DNA from: Rhizobium mongolense USDA 1844
GTDB taxonomy: Bacteria; Pseudomonadota; Alphaproteobacteria; Rhizobiales; Rhizobiaceae
Reading direction: 5' to 3'
NCBI RefSeq assembly: GCF_000419765.1
Contig: NZ_ATTQ01000023.1
Span: 1-37,704 of the forward strand
Length of the DNA: 37,704 nucleotides
Shown here: positions 14,500-23,255 of the stretch, in pieces
How positions within the stretch are numbered: the stretch's first letter is position 1
Layout of the letters: every line of letters starts with the position of its first letter
The notes under the pieces: generated by a model
The model's database searches: none
Seen by the model: only the letters and a program-made list of their open reading frames with translations
Told to the model about the DNA's origin: nothing
Made by a program: the position numbers and the translations under genes

Positions 14500-16488
14500 A
14501 TGTCTTCCATCCTTGATTTGCACCCGATTACCCGCCGGTCATTGCTTGGCGGCATTGCCGCGACGTCGGCGCTTGTTCTGCTCCACCCCTTCACGGCGCG
14601 CGCGGCCGCCAATCAAGCGCATCTGCGGCTGATGGAAACTACCGACATCCATGTCAACGTTTTCCCATACGACTACTATGCCGACAAGCCGAACGACACG
14701 ATGGGTCTGGCGCGCACCGCGACGATCATCGATAACATCCGCGCCGAAGCGGCCAACTCGCTGCTGATCGACAATGGTGACCTGCTGCAGGGCAATCCGA
14801 TGGGCGATTACATGGCCTATCAGCACGGCATGAAGGATGGCGACGTCCATCCGGTCATCAAGGCGATGAACACGCTTGGCTATACTGTCGGCACGCTTGG
14901 AAACCACGAGTTCAACTACGGCCTCGATTTCATGTTCAAGGCACTTGGCGGCGCGAATTTCCCGTTCGTCTGCGCCAACCTGACGAAGGGCCAGCTCGCC
15001 TCCGATCCGAAGAAGGACGATCTCTTCTTCAAGCCCTACGTGATCGTCGAAAAGCAGATCAAGGACGGCGCAGGCAACGAGAGCCCGGTCAAGATCGGGT
15101 TCATCGGCTTCGTGCCACCGCAGATCATGCTCTGGGACATCAAGAACCTCGAGGGCAAGGCGCAGACCCGCGACATCGTCGAGGCCGCCAAGGCCTGGGT
15201 TCCGGCGATGAAGGAGGAAGGTGCCGATATCGTCATCGCGCTTTCCCACTCCGGCATCGACGGCTCCGCCCCTTCCGAGAAAATGGAGAATGCCTCGCTG
15301 CATCTTGCCGCCGTGGACGGCATCGATGCAATCTTCTCCGGCCATCAGCACCTTGTCTTCCCCGGTCCGAAGAGTTGGGACGGGATTGCCAACGCCGATC
15401 CGGTAAAAGGCACGCTGCACGGCAAGCCGACGGTCATGGCCGGTTTCTGGGGCTCGCATCTCGGCCTCATCGACCTGCTTCTGGAAAAGAACGGCAAGAG
15501 CTGGGCGATCGTCGATTTCACCGCCGAGGCCCGGCCGATCTATCACCGCGACGATAAGAAGAAGGTCGTTGCCGACGTGGGCGACAAGAAGGACGTGATC
15601 GAAGCCGCAAAGGCCGAGCATGAGGCGACGCTCGCCTATGTCCGCACCCCGGTCGGCAAGACATCGGCGCCGCTCTATTCCTACTTCGCCCTCGTTGCCG
15701 ACGATCCCTCCGTGCAGATCGTCAGCCAGGCGCAGACCTGGTACATCAAGCAGATGCTGGCTGATACCGAATTTAAGGATCTGCCCGTCCTTTCGGCCGC
15801 TGCTCCTTTCAAGGCAGGCGGCCGCGGCGGCGCGGATTACTATACCGACGTTCCGGCGGGCGATGTCGCGATCAAGAATGTCGCCGACCTCTACCTCTAT
15901 CCGAACACTGTGCAGGCAGTGGTCATTACCGGCGAGCAGGTAAAGAACTGGCTGGAAATGTCGGCCGGAATGTTCAACGAGGTGAAGCCCGGCGCCATAG
16001 ATGCGGAATTGATCAACGGTGATTTCGCGTCCTACAACTTCGATGTCATCGACGGTGTGACCTACCAGATCGACCTCTCGCAGCCGCGCAAATACGACAA
16101 TGACGGCAAGGCGATCAATGAAAGATCTAACCGCATCCAGAATCTGCAGTTCGACGGCAAGCCGATCGACCTCAAGCAGAAGTTCGTCGTGGTCACCAAC
16201 AACTACCGTGCGGGCGGCGGCGGCAAGTTCCCGGAGATCGCAGCCGACAAGGTCGTCTTCCAGGCTCCGGACACCAACCGCGACGTGATCGTCCGCTTCG
16301 TTCATGACCAGGGCACGATCAATCCGTCCGCCGACGGCAACTGGACCTTCAAGCCGCTGGCGGGCACGAGCGCCGTTTTCCAGAGCGGGCCGAAGGCCAA
16401 GCAATTCCTGGCCGACGTCAAGAGTGTCAAGCTGGAGGATGCCGGCGAAGGCGCGGACGGATTTGCAAAGTTCAGGCTGGTTCTCTAG
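14500..16488 (+). CDS. cpdB: 2',3'-cyclic-nucleotide 2'-phosphodiesterase/3'-nucleotidase, Tat-exported
   Basis: This 662-aa periplasmic bifunctional enzyme breaks down 2',3'-cyclic nucleotides and 3'-nucleotides to supply nucleoside and phosphate. It begins with a twin-arginine signal (TRRSLLGG, R12-R13, hydrophobic core to about residue 30, cleavage near ARAAA). The metallophosphatase domain holds the two-metal ligands in TTDIHVN, DNGDLLQGNPMGDY, GNHEFNYG, LSHSGID and SGHQH. The 5'-nucleotidase C-terminal domain (about 350-560) has GGRGGADYYTDVPAG and NNYRAGGGGKFPE. AAGGAG lies 8 nt before the ATG at 14500, which also gives the correct signal peptide, so an upstream TTG was rejected. It is monocistronic and converges with the LysR gene. 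Confidence 0.95.
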   Translation: MSSILDLHPITRRSLLGGIAATSALVLLHPFTARAAANQAHLRLMETTDIHVNVFPYDYYADKPNDTMGLARTATIIDNIRAEAANSLLIDNGDLLQGNPMGDYMAYQHGMKDGDVHPVIKAMNTLGYTVGTLGNHEFNYGLDFMFKALGGANFPFVCANLTKGQLASDPKKDDLFFKPYVIVEKQIKDGAGNESPVKIGFIGFVPPQIMLWDIKNLEGKAQTRDIVEAAKAWVPAMKEEGADIVIALSHSGIDGSAPSEKMENASLHLAAVDGIDAIFSGHQHLVFPGPKSWDGIANADPVKGTLHGKPTVMAGFWGSHLGLIDLLLEKNGKSWAIVDFTAEARPIYHRDDKKKVVADVGDKKDVIEAAKAEHEATLAYVRTPVGKTSAPLYSYFALVADDPSVQIVSQAQTWYIKQMLADTEFKDLPVLSAAAPFKAGGRGGADYYTDVPAGDVAIKNVADLYLYPNTVQAVVITGEQVKNWLEMSAGMFNEVKPGAIDAELINGDFASYNFDVIDGVTYQIDLSQPRKYDNDGKAINERSNRIQNLQFDGKPIDLKQKFVVVTNNYRAGGGGKFPEIAADKVVFQAPDTNRDVIVRFVHDQGTINPSADGNWTFKPLAGTSAVFQSGPKAKQFLADVKSVKLEDAGEGADGFAKFRLVL

Positions 16489-16524
16489 CCGATGTGAAAG
16501 CCAGGCGAGGCGGCAGCGTCTCGC

Positions 16525-17493
16525 CTATTCCGCTGCAAGCGGCATTTCCGGTCCGCGAATCTCGTTCAACGCCGCCGTGAAATCGGCGTGGTTGGGGCAT
16601 TGGGAAAGCCTGGTGCGGAATGCATCGATCATCCATGCCGCAGCTGGGCCCGGCGGATTGGCGAGGCGGCGCATGGCATAGATCGGATACTCGCCTTGCT
16701 CATAGGCCTCAAGGTCGAGATGCACGAGTGCGCCGCTCGTCAGGTCGTCACGGATGATCGATGCAGGCAGGCCGCCCCAGCCGAGGCCACCGCGGATCAA
16801 CGCGTGCTTGGTCGCGATGTCGCTGACACGCCAGGTCTTGTAGGAAAGCACGTTGAAATCGCGGCCTTTCGTCAGTCCGGACGCGTCGGTGACGACGAGC
16901 TGTACTTCCTCGCGAACATCGCCAAGCGTCAACGGCCGACCTATCTGCGCCAACGGATGATTGCGCGAGGCCACCGGCATCATGAAGGAATGGCCGATCT
17001 TTTCCATCAGCATCGAATCGTCCTGCTTCAGGACGGCTCCGCCGATGCCGATCGTCGCCTTGCCGCTCAGGACGGCCTCCATGACCATGCCAAGCTCGCC
17101 GACCGTCAGATTGAGCGCAACGGACGGAAATTGTTCACGGAATTCCCGCAACACGTCAACCGTTGCCGGAGAGGGCACCATGACGCTGATCGCCACAGAG
17201 ACCTCCGCTTCCAATCCTTCCTTCAGCCCTTTGATGCGGGCGCGCATCACCTGCAGATCGGTCAGCAGGCGGCGCGCATCTTCGAGCATGGCCTTGCCCG
17301 CATCCGTGAGCTTCGGCTGGCGGGCGCCGGAGCGCTCAAAAAGCGGCATCTCGAGCTGTGCCTCGAGGTTCGCGATCGTGTAGCTGATCACCGACTGCGC
17401 GCGGTTGAGCACGCGCGAGGCGGCGGAGAAGCTACCGGTTTCTGCCACGGTAAGGAACACCTGCAACTGATCCAATGTCGGGTTGGGAAGCAT
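16525..17493 (-). CDS. LysR family transcriptional regulator
   Basis: This 322-aa LysR regulator has an N-terminal winged helix (about 5-65: LDQLQVFLTVAETGSFSAAS, then RAQSVISYTIANLEAQLEMP, LFERSGARQPKLTDAG). The effector-binding domain runs from about residue 92 with VSVAISVMVPSPATVDVLREF, a hinge near 160, and GGLGWGGLPASII in the second lobe. It is transcribed away from the azoreductase gene, the usual arrangement for a LysR regulator controlling its neighbour, and probably senses a quinone or electrophile. The intergenic region holds ATCGAT-type inverted repeats. It ends within 40 bp of the convergent cpdB stop. Confidence 0.93.
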   Translation of the reverse strand: MLPNPTLDQLQVFLTVAETGSFSAASRVLNRAQSVISYTIANLEAQLEMPLFERSGARQPKLTDAGKAMLEDARRLLTDLQVMRARIKGLKEGLEAEVSVAISVMVPSPATVDVLREFREQFPSVALNLTVGELGMVMEAVLSGKATIGIGGAVLKQDDSMLMEKIGHSFMMPVASRNHPLAQIGRPLTLGDVREEVQLVVTDASGLTKGRDFNVLSYKTWRVSDIATKHALIRGGLGWGGLPASIIRDDLTSGALVHLDLEAYEQGEYPIYAMRRLANPPGPAAAWMIDAFRTRLSQCPNHADFTAALNEIRGPEMPLAAE

Positions 17494-17505
17494 CTTCCAT
17501 CCAAT

Positions 17506-17548
17506 CTATCGATAATTTCGATCGACATTATCCCAGTTTTTTCGATAG
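17506..17548. promoter_or_regulatory. Candidate LysR operator between lysR and azoR
   Basis: CTATCGA (17506-17512) and TCGATAG (17542-17548) form a perfect inverted repeat. Inside it lies the near-palindrome ATCGATAATTTCGAT (17508-17522), which fits the T-N11-A form of LysR sites. It lies 12 bp from the LysR start codon and 86 bp before azoR. Confidence 0.5.
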
Positions 17549-17633
17549 CCGGCCAGACCTATTTTTCCTCTGAACGCGGCTCGAACCTCCCAAGCGAGCT
17601 CGCAGCACCCCCAATTCGAGAGGAAATTCTATT

Positions 17634-18248
17634 ATGTCGTCCATCCTGCTCCTGACATCCAGCCCGCGCGCTGAATCGCTTTCGACCAGCATTGCCACCG
17701 ATCTTGCCGGCAAGCTTCAGGCCCAGAAAGAGGGCAGCGTCATCGTCCGCCGCGACCTCGCCGCCAACCCGCTCCCGCACATCGATGACCTATTTACCGC
17801 CGCAATCCGTAAGCCTGCCGAAGACCGCACGGCCCAGGAAGCTGAAGCCGTGAAGACCTCCGACGCGCTCATCGACGAACTTCTCGCCGCCGACACCATC
17901 GTCATCGGCACCGGTCTCATCAACTTCAATATCTATTCGTCGCTGAAGACCTGGATCGACAACGTCGCCCGGGCCGGCCGCACCTTCAAGTACACCGAAA
18001 GCGGCCCGGTCGGGCTTGCAACCGGCAAGAAGGTCTATGTCGTGCTCGCCTCCGGCGGCGTCTACTCGCAGGGTCCTGCCGCCGGAATGAACCATGCCGT
18101 TCCGTACCTGAAGTCGGTTCTGGGCTTCCTCGGCATCACCGATATCGAAACCGTCTATGTCGAAGGCCTCGCCTTCGGTCCGGAAGCCGCAGAAAAGGCG
18201 ATCGGCGCCGCCAAGGCCCGCGCCGAAGAGATCGCTCTCGCCGCCTAA
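17634..18248 (+). CDS. azoR: FMN-dependent NADH:quinone oxidoreductase/azoreductase
   Basis: This 204-aa flavodoxin-fold enzyme uses NADH for two-electron reduction of quinones and azo compounds. The phosphate-binding loop is TSSPRAESLSTSIA (9-22). The flavin-binding segment around INFNIYSSLKTWIDNVARAG, with RTFKYTESGPVGL, is characteristic of AzoR/AcpD, as is the loop VLASGGVYSQGP. The length matches the family (about 200 aa). AGAGGAAA precedes the ATG. Divergent transcription from the LysR gene suggests induction by quinones or other electrophiles. A terminator follows 22 bp after the stop. Confidence 0.94.
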   Translation: MSSILLLTSSPRAESLSTSIATDLAGKLQAQKEGSVIVRRDLAANPLPHIDDLFTAAIRKPAEDRTAQEAEAVKTSDALIDELLAADTIVIGTGLINFNIYSSLKTWIDNVARAGRTFKYTESGPVGLATGKKVYVVLASGGVYSQGPAAGMNHAVPYLKSVLGFLGITDIETVYVEGLAFGPEAAEKAIGAAKARAEEIALAA

Positions 18249-18270
18249 CCGCTTAACATCGCCCCAGAAG

Positions 18271-18297
18271 CGGCCGGCTCTGTCCGGCCGTTTTTTG
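18271..18297 (+). terminator. Rho-independent terminator of azoR
   Basis: The stem CGGCCGG (18271-18277) with CCGGCCG (18284-18290) is followed directly by TTTTTTG. It is 22 bp after the azoR stop. Confidence 0.9.
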
Positions 18298-18747
18298 TTT
18301 CCGCTGCGCCATACCCGGCGAGTCTGACGCTTGATATCCTGTCCGGAAAACCTTTTCCGGCCTGTTGCGGACGTTGTAGTTGCTCGGTTCGAATGACGCG
18401 AGGATAATGCGTTGGCAGCCCTCGTCAGCACTGACCAGGCGGTGTCAATCAAGCTTTCCCGTGCTTTCATTTTCCTGTTGGGTGCGCCTGATGAAGTCGA
18501 GCATGAGAAGTGGCTGGCGGGTTGCCGGGCGTATGTCCGGACTCCTCTCTTGAACCGTCTGGTGTCTAAGCCGAAGCAAGGTTCCAATGGGCGTCGCAAC
18601 GGCCGATAGGCACTGCCAGGCCAGCACTGCAGACATAGAACAGCCGCTCGAGCACAATCCGGAAGTAACCGTTCTTCCGCTCATGGCCCATTGCATTCGT
18701 CGCAGCTTAATTGGCCGGGCGAGCAGGCTCCGGAACCAAGCGTCAGA
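18298..18747. other. Intergenic, no gene recognised (450 bp)
   Basis: This stretch lies between two convergent transcripts (azoR and the diguanylate cyclase). Frames of 60-80 codons exist but lack family-like composition and ribosome-binding sites. No RNA gene or repeat was recognised. Confidence 0.5.
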
Positions 18748-20016
18748 TCAGCTGACTTTGACCAGACCCGTACGGCCGAAGACGCAATTCCGGCCATTCT
18801 TCTTCGCTTGGTAGAGCCGGTCATCTGCAGTAGAGAGAACTGTCATGAAGCTCACGCCATCTTCGTCGGCGGTCGCAACGCCGATGCTGACGGTGACCGG
18901 TCTTGCATCTGGTGTCCTGACGCTCGTCGCAATTGTCCATCGGAGCCGTTCTGCGACCAACAAGCCCTCCTCATGGTCCGTGCCCGGGCAGATTGCAACG
19001 AATTCTTCGCCACCAAAGCGGAACACCCTGTCTGCAGAACGCAGGATCATCACCAGCCGGGCGGCGATCGACTTCAGCACCTCATCACCCTGCAGATGAC
19101 CGAAGTTGTCGTTGACGTCCTTGAAGTGGTCGGCATCGATGATGATGACGGTTGTGAACTGCCCTTGCCGCAGGGCTTCCCGCATCATGACCGGTGCTTC
19201 GAACTCCATACGCGAGCGGTCGTAGACGCCCGTCAGAATGTCCCTGCCCGTCCGCTCCAGAAGATCGTTGTACCGCTCGCGGAATGTCAGGTCGCCGAAC
19301 AGATCGCTGAGGGAGCGTGCTGCCGCCGGAACGCCGTTTCGATGAATATAGACCCGGTAGAAGGCAAAGAGCGCGGTATAGATGCACACCGCGAACATCT
19401 TTGCCCTCCAGCCGTCCCAGAAGGCTGCAAGCGGTACGTCGAGAAAATAGTGCAAGGCGCCGAAGAAGCCGATCTGGTCGAAGGTCAGAAGTGCGAAGCC
19501 GCACAGCATGAAACGAAGGATCACCTTGCGCTTCATCCAATGACCAAGGCGTTCGTACAGCAGAATGATACCGAGCGCATCGAGGTAGAGCAGCGCCGTA
19601 CCCCAGACCATGAGCCAGCCCATCTCCTTCAGGAAGCTGAAATCGGCGGCGTTGCCGGGTGAAATCTCGACGGTTTCATGCAGCTGCAGAACCCACGCGA
19701 TCGCGACGGTCAGGAGATTGCCGAGGAACAGGCCGTAGATCGGCTGGCGAACCGTCGAAGCATCCTCCGCCAGGTAGAGCATCAGGATCATCATCAGCTT
19801 GCCGGCGAAGAAGACCGACGATCCGGGCGAGGCGACGCCGAAAGGCAGCGACACGTAGAATACGGCGGCGAGATAGGTTTCCATGAAATGCATGACGCCG
19901 AGCGCCGTCATGAAAACGCCAAGACCCAGCCGGTGGCGGAAATGCAGCAGGCTCACCATCAGCGCGAAGTAGCCGACGGCTTCCACTACAATTAGACCGA
20001 GATTGACAATTGCCAT
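18748..20016 (-). CDS. Membrane-bound diguanylate cyclase (GGDEF)
   Basis: This 422-aa protein has an N-terminal membrane domain of about seven to eight hydrophobic segments (residues 1-245: MAIVNLGLIVVEAVGYFALM, GVFMTALGVMHFMETYLAAV, then further helices). A C-terminal GGDEF domain follows (about 260-420). The signature is GGEEF (about 334-338), compatible with activity, with D in DADHFKDVND for metal binding. An RxxD product-inhibition site (RSAD) lies five residues before GGEEF, so the enzyme should make c-di-GMP and be feedback-inhibited. The membrane part resembles 7TM-type sensor modules, but I cannot name it; its signal is unknown. It is monocistronic. Confidence 0.92.
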   Translation of the reverse strand: MAIVNLGLIVVEAVGYFALMVSLLHFRHRLGLGVFMTALGVMHFMETYLAAVFYVSLPFGVASPGSSVFFAGKLMMILMLYLAEDASTVRQPIYGLFLGNLLTVAIAWVLQLHETVEISPGNAADFSFLKEMGWLMVWGTALLYLDALGIILLYERLGHWMKRKVILRFMLCGFALLTFDQIGFFGALHYFLDVPLAAFWDGWRAKMFAVCIYTALFAFYRVYIHRNGVPAAARSLSDLFGDLTFRERYNDLLERTGRDILTGVYDRSRMEFEAPVMMREALRQGQFTTVIIIDADHFKDVNDNFGHLQGDEVLKSIAARLVMILRSADRVFRFGGEEFVAICPGTDHEEGLLVAERLRWTIATSVRTPDARPVTVSIGVATADEDGVSFMTVLSTADDRLYQAKKNGRNCVFGRTGLVKVS

Positions 20017-20153
20017 CGCGCTTTCCGCTCTCCAACCGCTCCTTCATAGCGCGATACGGTTAAGAAACGGTCGCATGACGTCAGTGTAACGCGCGGTCTC
20101 AGGTATGGCAGCCGCCGCAAAGCCGCCCGGCGAAGGCGATGGGGAGAGAGCGG

Positions 20154-20480
20154 CTAGACCTGCCGCTCCTTTGCGCCGTCGCCGAAAAGCGAGGGGCCGT
20201 GCTGATCGATGATCTGGTGCGCTTTGCGCACCGTGCATTCGATCGCATCGTCCGAAGAGGAGAACATGTCGGCGCGGATGAAATTGCGCACCAAGACCTC
20301 GCCGCCGACCGTCTTTTCGATGCGGCCTGCCAGGCGGAACTGGCCGCCTTCCTTGCGCGGCTCAGCGTAGATGGTGCAATCGGCGTAAAGCTGCGGCTCG
20401 CCCTTCGGGCCTGCGCTCGCCTCGGCGGATTTGCCGCCACCGGAAAACATCGAGAATATGCTGGAAAAGATCGAAGCCAT
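20154..20480 (-). CDS. HlyU family protein
   Basis: This 108-aa protein is assigned to the HlyU family by the conserved block after a variable Gly/Ser-rich N-terminus (residues 1-28): YADCTIYAEPRKEGGQFRLA, GRIEKTVGGEVLVRNFIRAD, then SSSDDAIECTVRKAHQIIDQ and HGPSLFGDG. HlyU of Vibrio is a winged-helix activator of haemolysin genes, but that is a different fold; the alphaproteobacterial family bearing this name is uncharacterised. It follows ilvA by 37 bp on the same strand, so it is probably in the ilvA transcript. Confidence 0.88.
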   Translation of the reverse strand: MASIFSSIFSMFSGGGKSAEASAGPKGEPQLYADCTIYAEPRKEGGQFRLAGRIEKTVGGEVLVRNFIRADMFSSSDDAIECTVRKAHQIIDQHGPSLFGDGAKERQV

Positions 20481-20517
20481 GTTCCGCCTTTAACACGAGC
20501 CGCTCGCGCCCGCAAAG

Positions 20518-21774
20518 TCAAATGATGAGGTTGGCGAGGATGTCGTTCTCGGTGATGTCCTCGAAGCCCATGCCGGCCTGTTCGAAATTCGAAATCAAGG
20601 TGGCGAAGTTCTCCGGCGCCTTGGTTTCGATGCCGATCAGGACCGAGCCGAAGTTGCGCGCCGTCTTCTTCAGGTATTCGAAACGCGCGATGTCGTCGTC
20701 AGGCCCCAAAAGATTGAGGAAATCGCGAAGCGCGCCGGGGCGCTGCGGCAGCCGCAGGATGAAGTATTTCTTCAGCCCGGCGTACCGCATCGCGCGCTCC
20801 TTGACGTCGGGCAGCCGCTCGAAGTCGAAATTGCCGCCGGAGACGACGGCGACGATCGTCTTGCCGCGAATGGTCTGCGGATCCATCGCCGCGATCGCCG
20901 TCAAAGACAAAGCGCCTGCCGGCTCCAGCACGACGCCCTCGACATTGAGCATTTCCGAGATCGTAACGCAGATGGCGTTCTCCGGCATCAGCATGACCTG
21001 CGCAGCTGCAAAGCCTTTGAGCGCTGAAAAATTCAGGTCGCCGATGCGGGCAACGGCTGCGCCGTCGACAAAATTGTCGACCTTGGAAAGCGTCACCACT
21101 TCGCCGGTCTCTATGCTCCGTTTCAGACTCGGCGCGCCTGCCGGCTCGGCGAAGACAAAGGCGGAATTCGGGACCGAGCCCTTGAGATAGCCCGCGATGC
21201 CCGCAGCAAGCCCACCGCCGCCGACCGGCAGGACCAGCATGTCCGGCACCCTACCGTCCGGCAGCTGCTGCATGATTTCGGCTGCGACTGTTGCCTGCCC
21301 CTCGATGATGTCCGCATGGTCGAAGGGCGGCACCATGACACCTCCGGCCGCCTCCGCATGGTCGCGGGCGGCCTGATAGCATTGATCGAAAAAATCGCCG
21401 TAGAGCTTGATGGAGATGAATTCGGCGCCGAACATGCGCGTCTTGTCGATCTTCTGCTGCGGCGTCGTCACAGGCATGAAGACCACACCCTGAACGCCGA
21501 AATGGCGGCAGACATAGGCAAAGCCTTGCGCATGGTTGCCCGCCGATGCGCAGATGAAGAGACGCTCGCCGCCCCCTTCGGCAATCGCCTTGCGGAAGAA
21601 ATTGAAGGCGCCGCGGATCTTGTAAGAACGGACGGGCGACAGATCCTCCCGCTTTAGCCAGATTTCGGCACCGTAGCGCGCCGAAAGATGGTCGTTGAGC
21701 TGCAGTGGCGTTGCCGGAAAGAGGCTACGCAGCGCCTCTTCCGCGCGATCTACATCCTGTCTTGTGACGGTCAT
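20518..21774 (-). CDS. ilvA: Threonine ammonia-lyase (threonine dehydratase)
   Basis: This 418-aa PLP enzyme converts threonine to 2-oxobutanoate and ammonium, the first step of isoleucine synthesis. PLP lysine K52 lies in SYKIRGAFNF. The phosphate-binding glycine loop is PVGGGGLAAG, and SAGNHAQGFA holds the usual substrate-binding asparagine. The C-terminus (about 335-418) is a single ACT-like regulatory domain: KYFILRLPQRPGALRDFL, then GSVLIGIETKAPENF. This is the shorter form, with one regulatory domain rather than the two of E. coli IlvA, so feedback control by isoleucine may differ. The start is ATG at 21774. It heads a two-gene unit with hlyU. A serine/threonine catabolic role (TdcB-like) is less likely given the ACT domain. 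Confidence 0.93.
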   Translation of the reverse strand: MTVTRQDVDRAEEALRSLFPATPLQLNDHLSARYGAEIWLKREDLSPVRSYKIRGAFNFFRKAIAEGGGERLFICASAGNHAQGFAYVCRHFGVQGVVFMPVTTPQQKIDKTRMFGAEFISIKLYGDFFDQCYQAARDHAEAAGGVMVPPFDHADIIEGQATVAAEIMQQLPDGRVPDMLVLPVGGGGLAAGIAGYLKGSVPNSAFVFAEPAGAPSLKRSIETGEVVTLSKVDNFVDGAAVARIGDLNFSALKGFAAAQVMLMPENAICVTISEMLNVEGVVLEPAGALSLTAIAAMDPQTIRGKTIVAVVSGGNFDFERLPDVKERAMRYAGLKKYFILRLPQRPGALRDFLNLLGPDDDIARFEYLKKTARNFGSVLIGIETKAPENFATLISNFEQAGMGFEDITENDILANLII

Positions 21775-21939
21775 CGGTCCATTCCTGTCTCAAGACTTCG
21801 CTATGGCACAGGTCAGCTGGCAAAAGAAGTCCGTTTAACCGCCGTGCGGTTCGCTCTGCGGAAGCTTTCGTCATCGCGCTTGGCGGATTGCTGCAGCTCC
21901 CCCCGTGCGTTCGCTTTGCAATACTGCTAACGTAACGGG

Positions 21940-22347
21940 ATGATGACTTCCCGTTTTATGCGACCGCTCGCTTGGCTGCTGCTTGCCGCCATCATTTTCG
22001 TCACCATTTCGCCGATCGGCCTCAGGCCGCATACGATGACCAGCGTCAACGCCGACCGCGCGCTTGCCTATGCCGTCACCGGCTTCGTTTTCGCGCTCGG
22101 CTATCCGAAGCAGTGGAAGCTCGTCGCACTGCTGCTGATCTTCGGCGCACTCGCGATCGAGTTCCTGCAATACCTGTCGCCGACACGTCATGCACGCCTG
22201 CACGACGCGGTCATCAAGGCAGCCGGCGCCATGCTCGGCATTCTTACCGGCCGCGCTGCCTACCGGCGCGGGCAGATGAAGCCGAGGATAGAGGCCCTTC
22301 CCGCTCCTAAGCCGCAAACCGGTGCCGCCGCCGGTGCTCTTGACTGA
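21940..22347 (+). CDS. VanZ-like membrane protein
   Basis: This 135-aa protein has four predicted membrane helices: WLLLAAIIFVTISPIGLRP, LAYAVTGFVFALGYP, LVALLLIFGALAIEFLQYL and AVIKAAGAMLGILTGRAAY. The order and the motifs TISPIGLRP and EFLQYLSPTRHARLHDA match the VanZ-like family (conserved E..Q and R..D.. at the end of helix 3 and the next loop). Members are linked to cell-surface glycan or antibiotic tolerance, without a known reaction. The C-terminus is a Pro/Ala-rich cytoplasmic tail. A second start codon two residues in is equally possible. tRNA-Leu follows 30 bp downstream. Confidence 0.85.
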   Translation: MMTSRFMRPLAWLLLAAIIFVTISPIGLRPHTMTSVNADRALAYAVTGFVFALGYPKQWKLVALLLIFGALAIEFLQYLSPTRHARLHDAVIKAAGAMLGILTGRAAYRRGQMKPRIEALPAPKPQTGAAAGALD

Positions 22348-22377
22348 ATCGCTCCGGTCGTTAATTGAGGATCGCGC

Positions 22378-22462
22378 GCGGGCGTGGCGAAACTGGTAGA
22401 CGCAAGGGACTTAAAATCCCTCGGAGAAATCCTTACGGGTTCGATCCCCGTCGCCCGCACCA
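22378..22462 (+). tRNA. tRNA-Leu(TAA)
   Basis: A class II tRNA of 85 nt: acceptor GCGGGCG with CGCCCGC, D arm TGGCGAAACTGGTAGACGCA, anticodon loop ACTTAAAATC with TAA, a long variable arm (CGGAGAAATCCTTACG), T arm GGTTCGATCCC, discriminator A and encoded CCA. All stems pair. Confidence 0.97.
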
Positions 22463-22507
22463 GCACGCAGCCGTGACGCGAAGCTTTTGCGACGCCGGGC
22501 AGTCTGC

Positions 22508-22774
22508 TCACCATTTCATCCGGGGGAAGTGCCAGTAGTCGGAGCCGGTTCGGCGGGAGATGAGCTTCAGCGTTCCATCCGGCTGAACGACGTATCTTTC
22601 GTAGATCCGGTATCCGAACTTGTCCGGAAACTCGTGCTTGACGGTGTAGCCCGCTCGCGCGGGAACGTGGACGACTCTGCCATAGGTGAGGCTGCCGCGG
22701 ATGGGCTCCGGCGGAGCCGTGTTGCATCCGGCAAGGGTAAGGGCGACCAGCAGGGAAGCAATAACAACGCGCAT
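22508..22774 (-). CDS. Small lipoprotein
   Basis: This 88-aa protein has a lipoprotein signal: MRVVIASLLVALTLAGC, with lipobox LAGC and lipidated C17. Asparagine follows the cysteine, which favours delivery to the outer membrane. The mature part (PIRGSLTYGRVVHVPARAGY, then HEFPDKFGYRIYERYVVQPD, then LISRRTGSDYWHFPRMKW) is aromatic and basic. I do not recognise the family. The ATG at 22774 was preferred to an upstream in-frame start because it begins the signal peptide and has GGAGATTT upstream. It lies just after tRNA-Leu on the other strand. Confidence 0.75.
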   Translation of the reverse strand: MRVVIASLLVALTLAGCNTAPPEPIRGSLTYGRVVHVPARAGYTVKHEFPDKFGYRIYERYVVQPDGTLKLISRRTGSDYWHFPRMKW

Positions 22775-22995
22775 CAAAATCTCCGGTCCGATTGGCACAT
22801 AGGACGAATTGCAGGCCGCACAGCCGCGGCGGAAAGAACTATGCGTCTACTGGTCTCACCCCACCATCTTTATCAATCCCAATAAATATGATTTTATGCC
22901 GGCGTCTGAAAGGCGGCAGGGCTCGAAGGCGCCTTTGCGGATGCACGAATTACAGTGCCACGGTGCGTGTAAGCTTGTCTTGTGGGAGTAAGACG

Positions 22996-23124
22996 ATGGT
23001 TTACGATTGGAGTGGAGAAAGGGCGCGGCGTCTCAAGTTTTACAAAACAGCCGCTGCGTGTTTGTTCGGGAGCATGCTTGCCGGGACCATGTTGCTGGTC
23101 ATAACCCTGCAGTTTCACGGGTAG
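22996..23124 (+). CDS. Very small membrane protein, 42 aa
   Basis: The frame starts MVYDWSGERARRLKFYKTAA and ends ITLQFHG. A basic N-terminus is followed by one hydrophobic segment (about 18-39), so the C-terminus should face the periplasm. GGGAGTAAG sits 3 nt ahead of the ATG. Similar tiny W-S/D-x-E-R proteins occur in Rhizobiaceae, but I cannot name a family. It has no close partner genes. Confidence 0.5.
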   Translation: MVYDWSGERARRLKFYKTAAACLFGSMLAGTMLLVITLQFHG

Positions 23125-23255
23125 CGGGCGGCTTGGGCCGCGCGTGACTGCTGCTTCGGTTAAAATCAACGGAATTGCACGAAAGCCCGGCCTGGCGGCC
23201 AACCAATGGCGCAGCGATGAGCCGCGCCTTCTCTACCATTTGATCGGAAAGCGTC

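Noticed and set aside
14539..16404. Long minus-strand open frame (621 codons) opposite cpdB
   Set aside because: Antisense to a gene with full motif evidence; Asp/Arg/Val-rich composition typical of shadow frames.
16588..17655. Plus-strand open frame (355 codons) opposite the LysR gene
   Set aside because: Antisense to a regulator with clear helix-turn-helix; no independent support.
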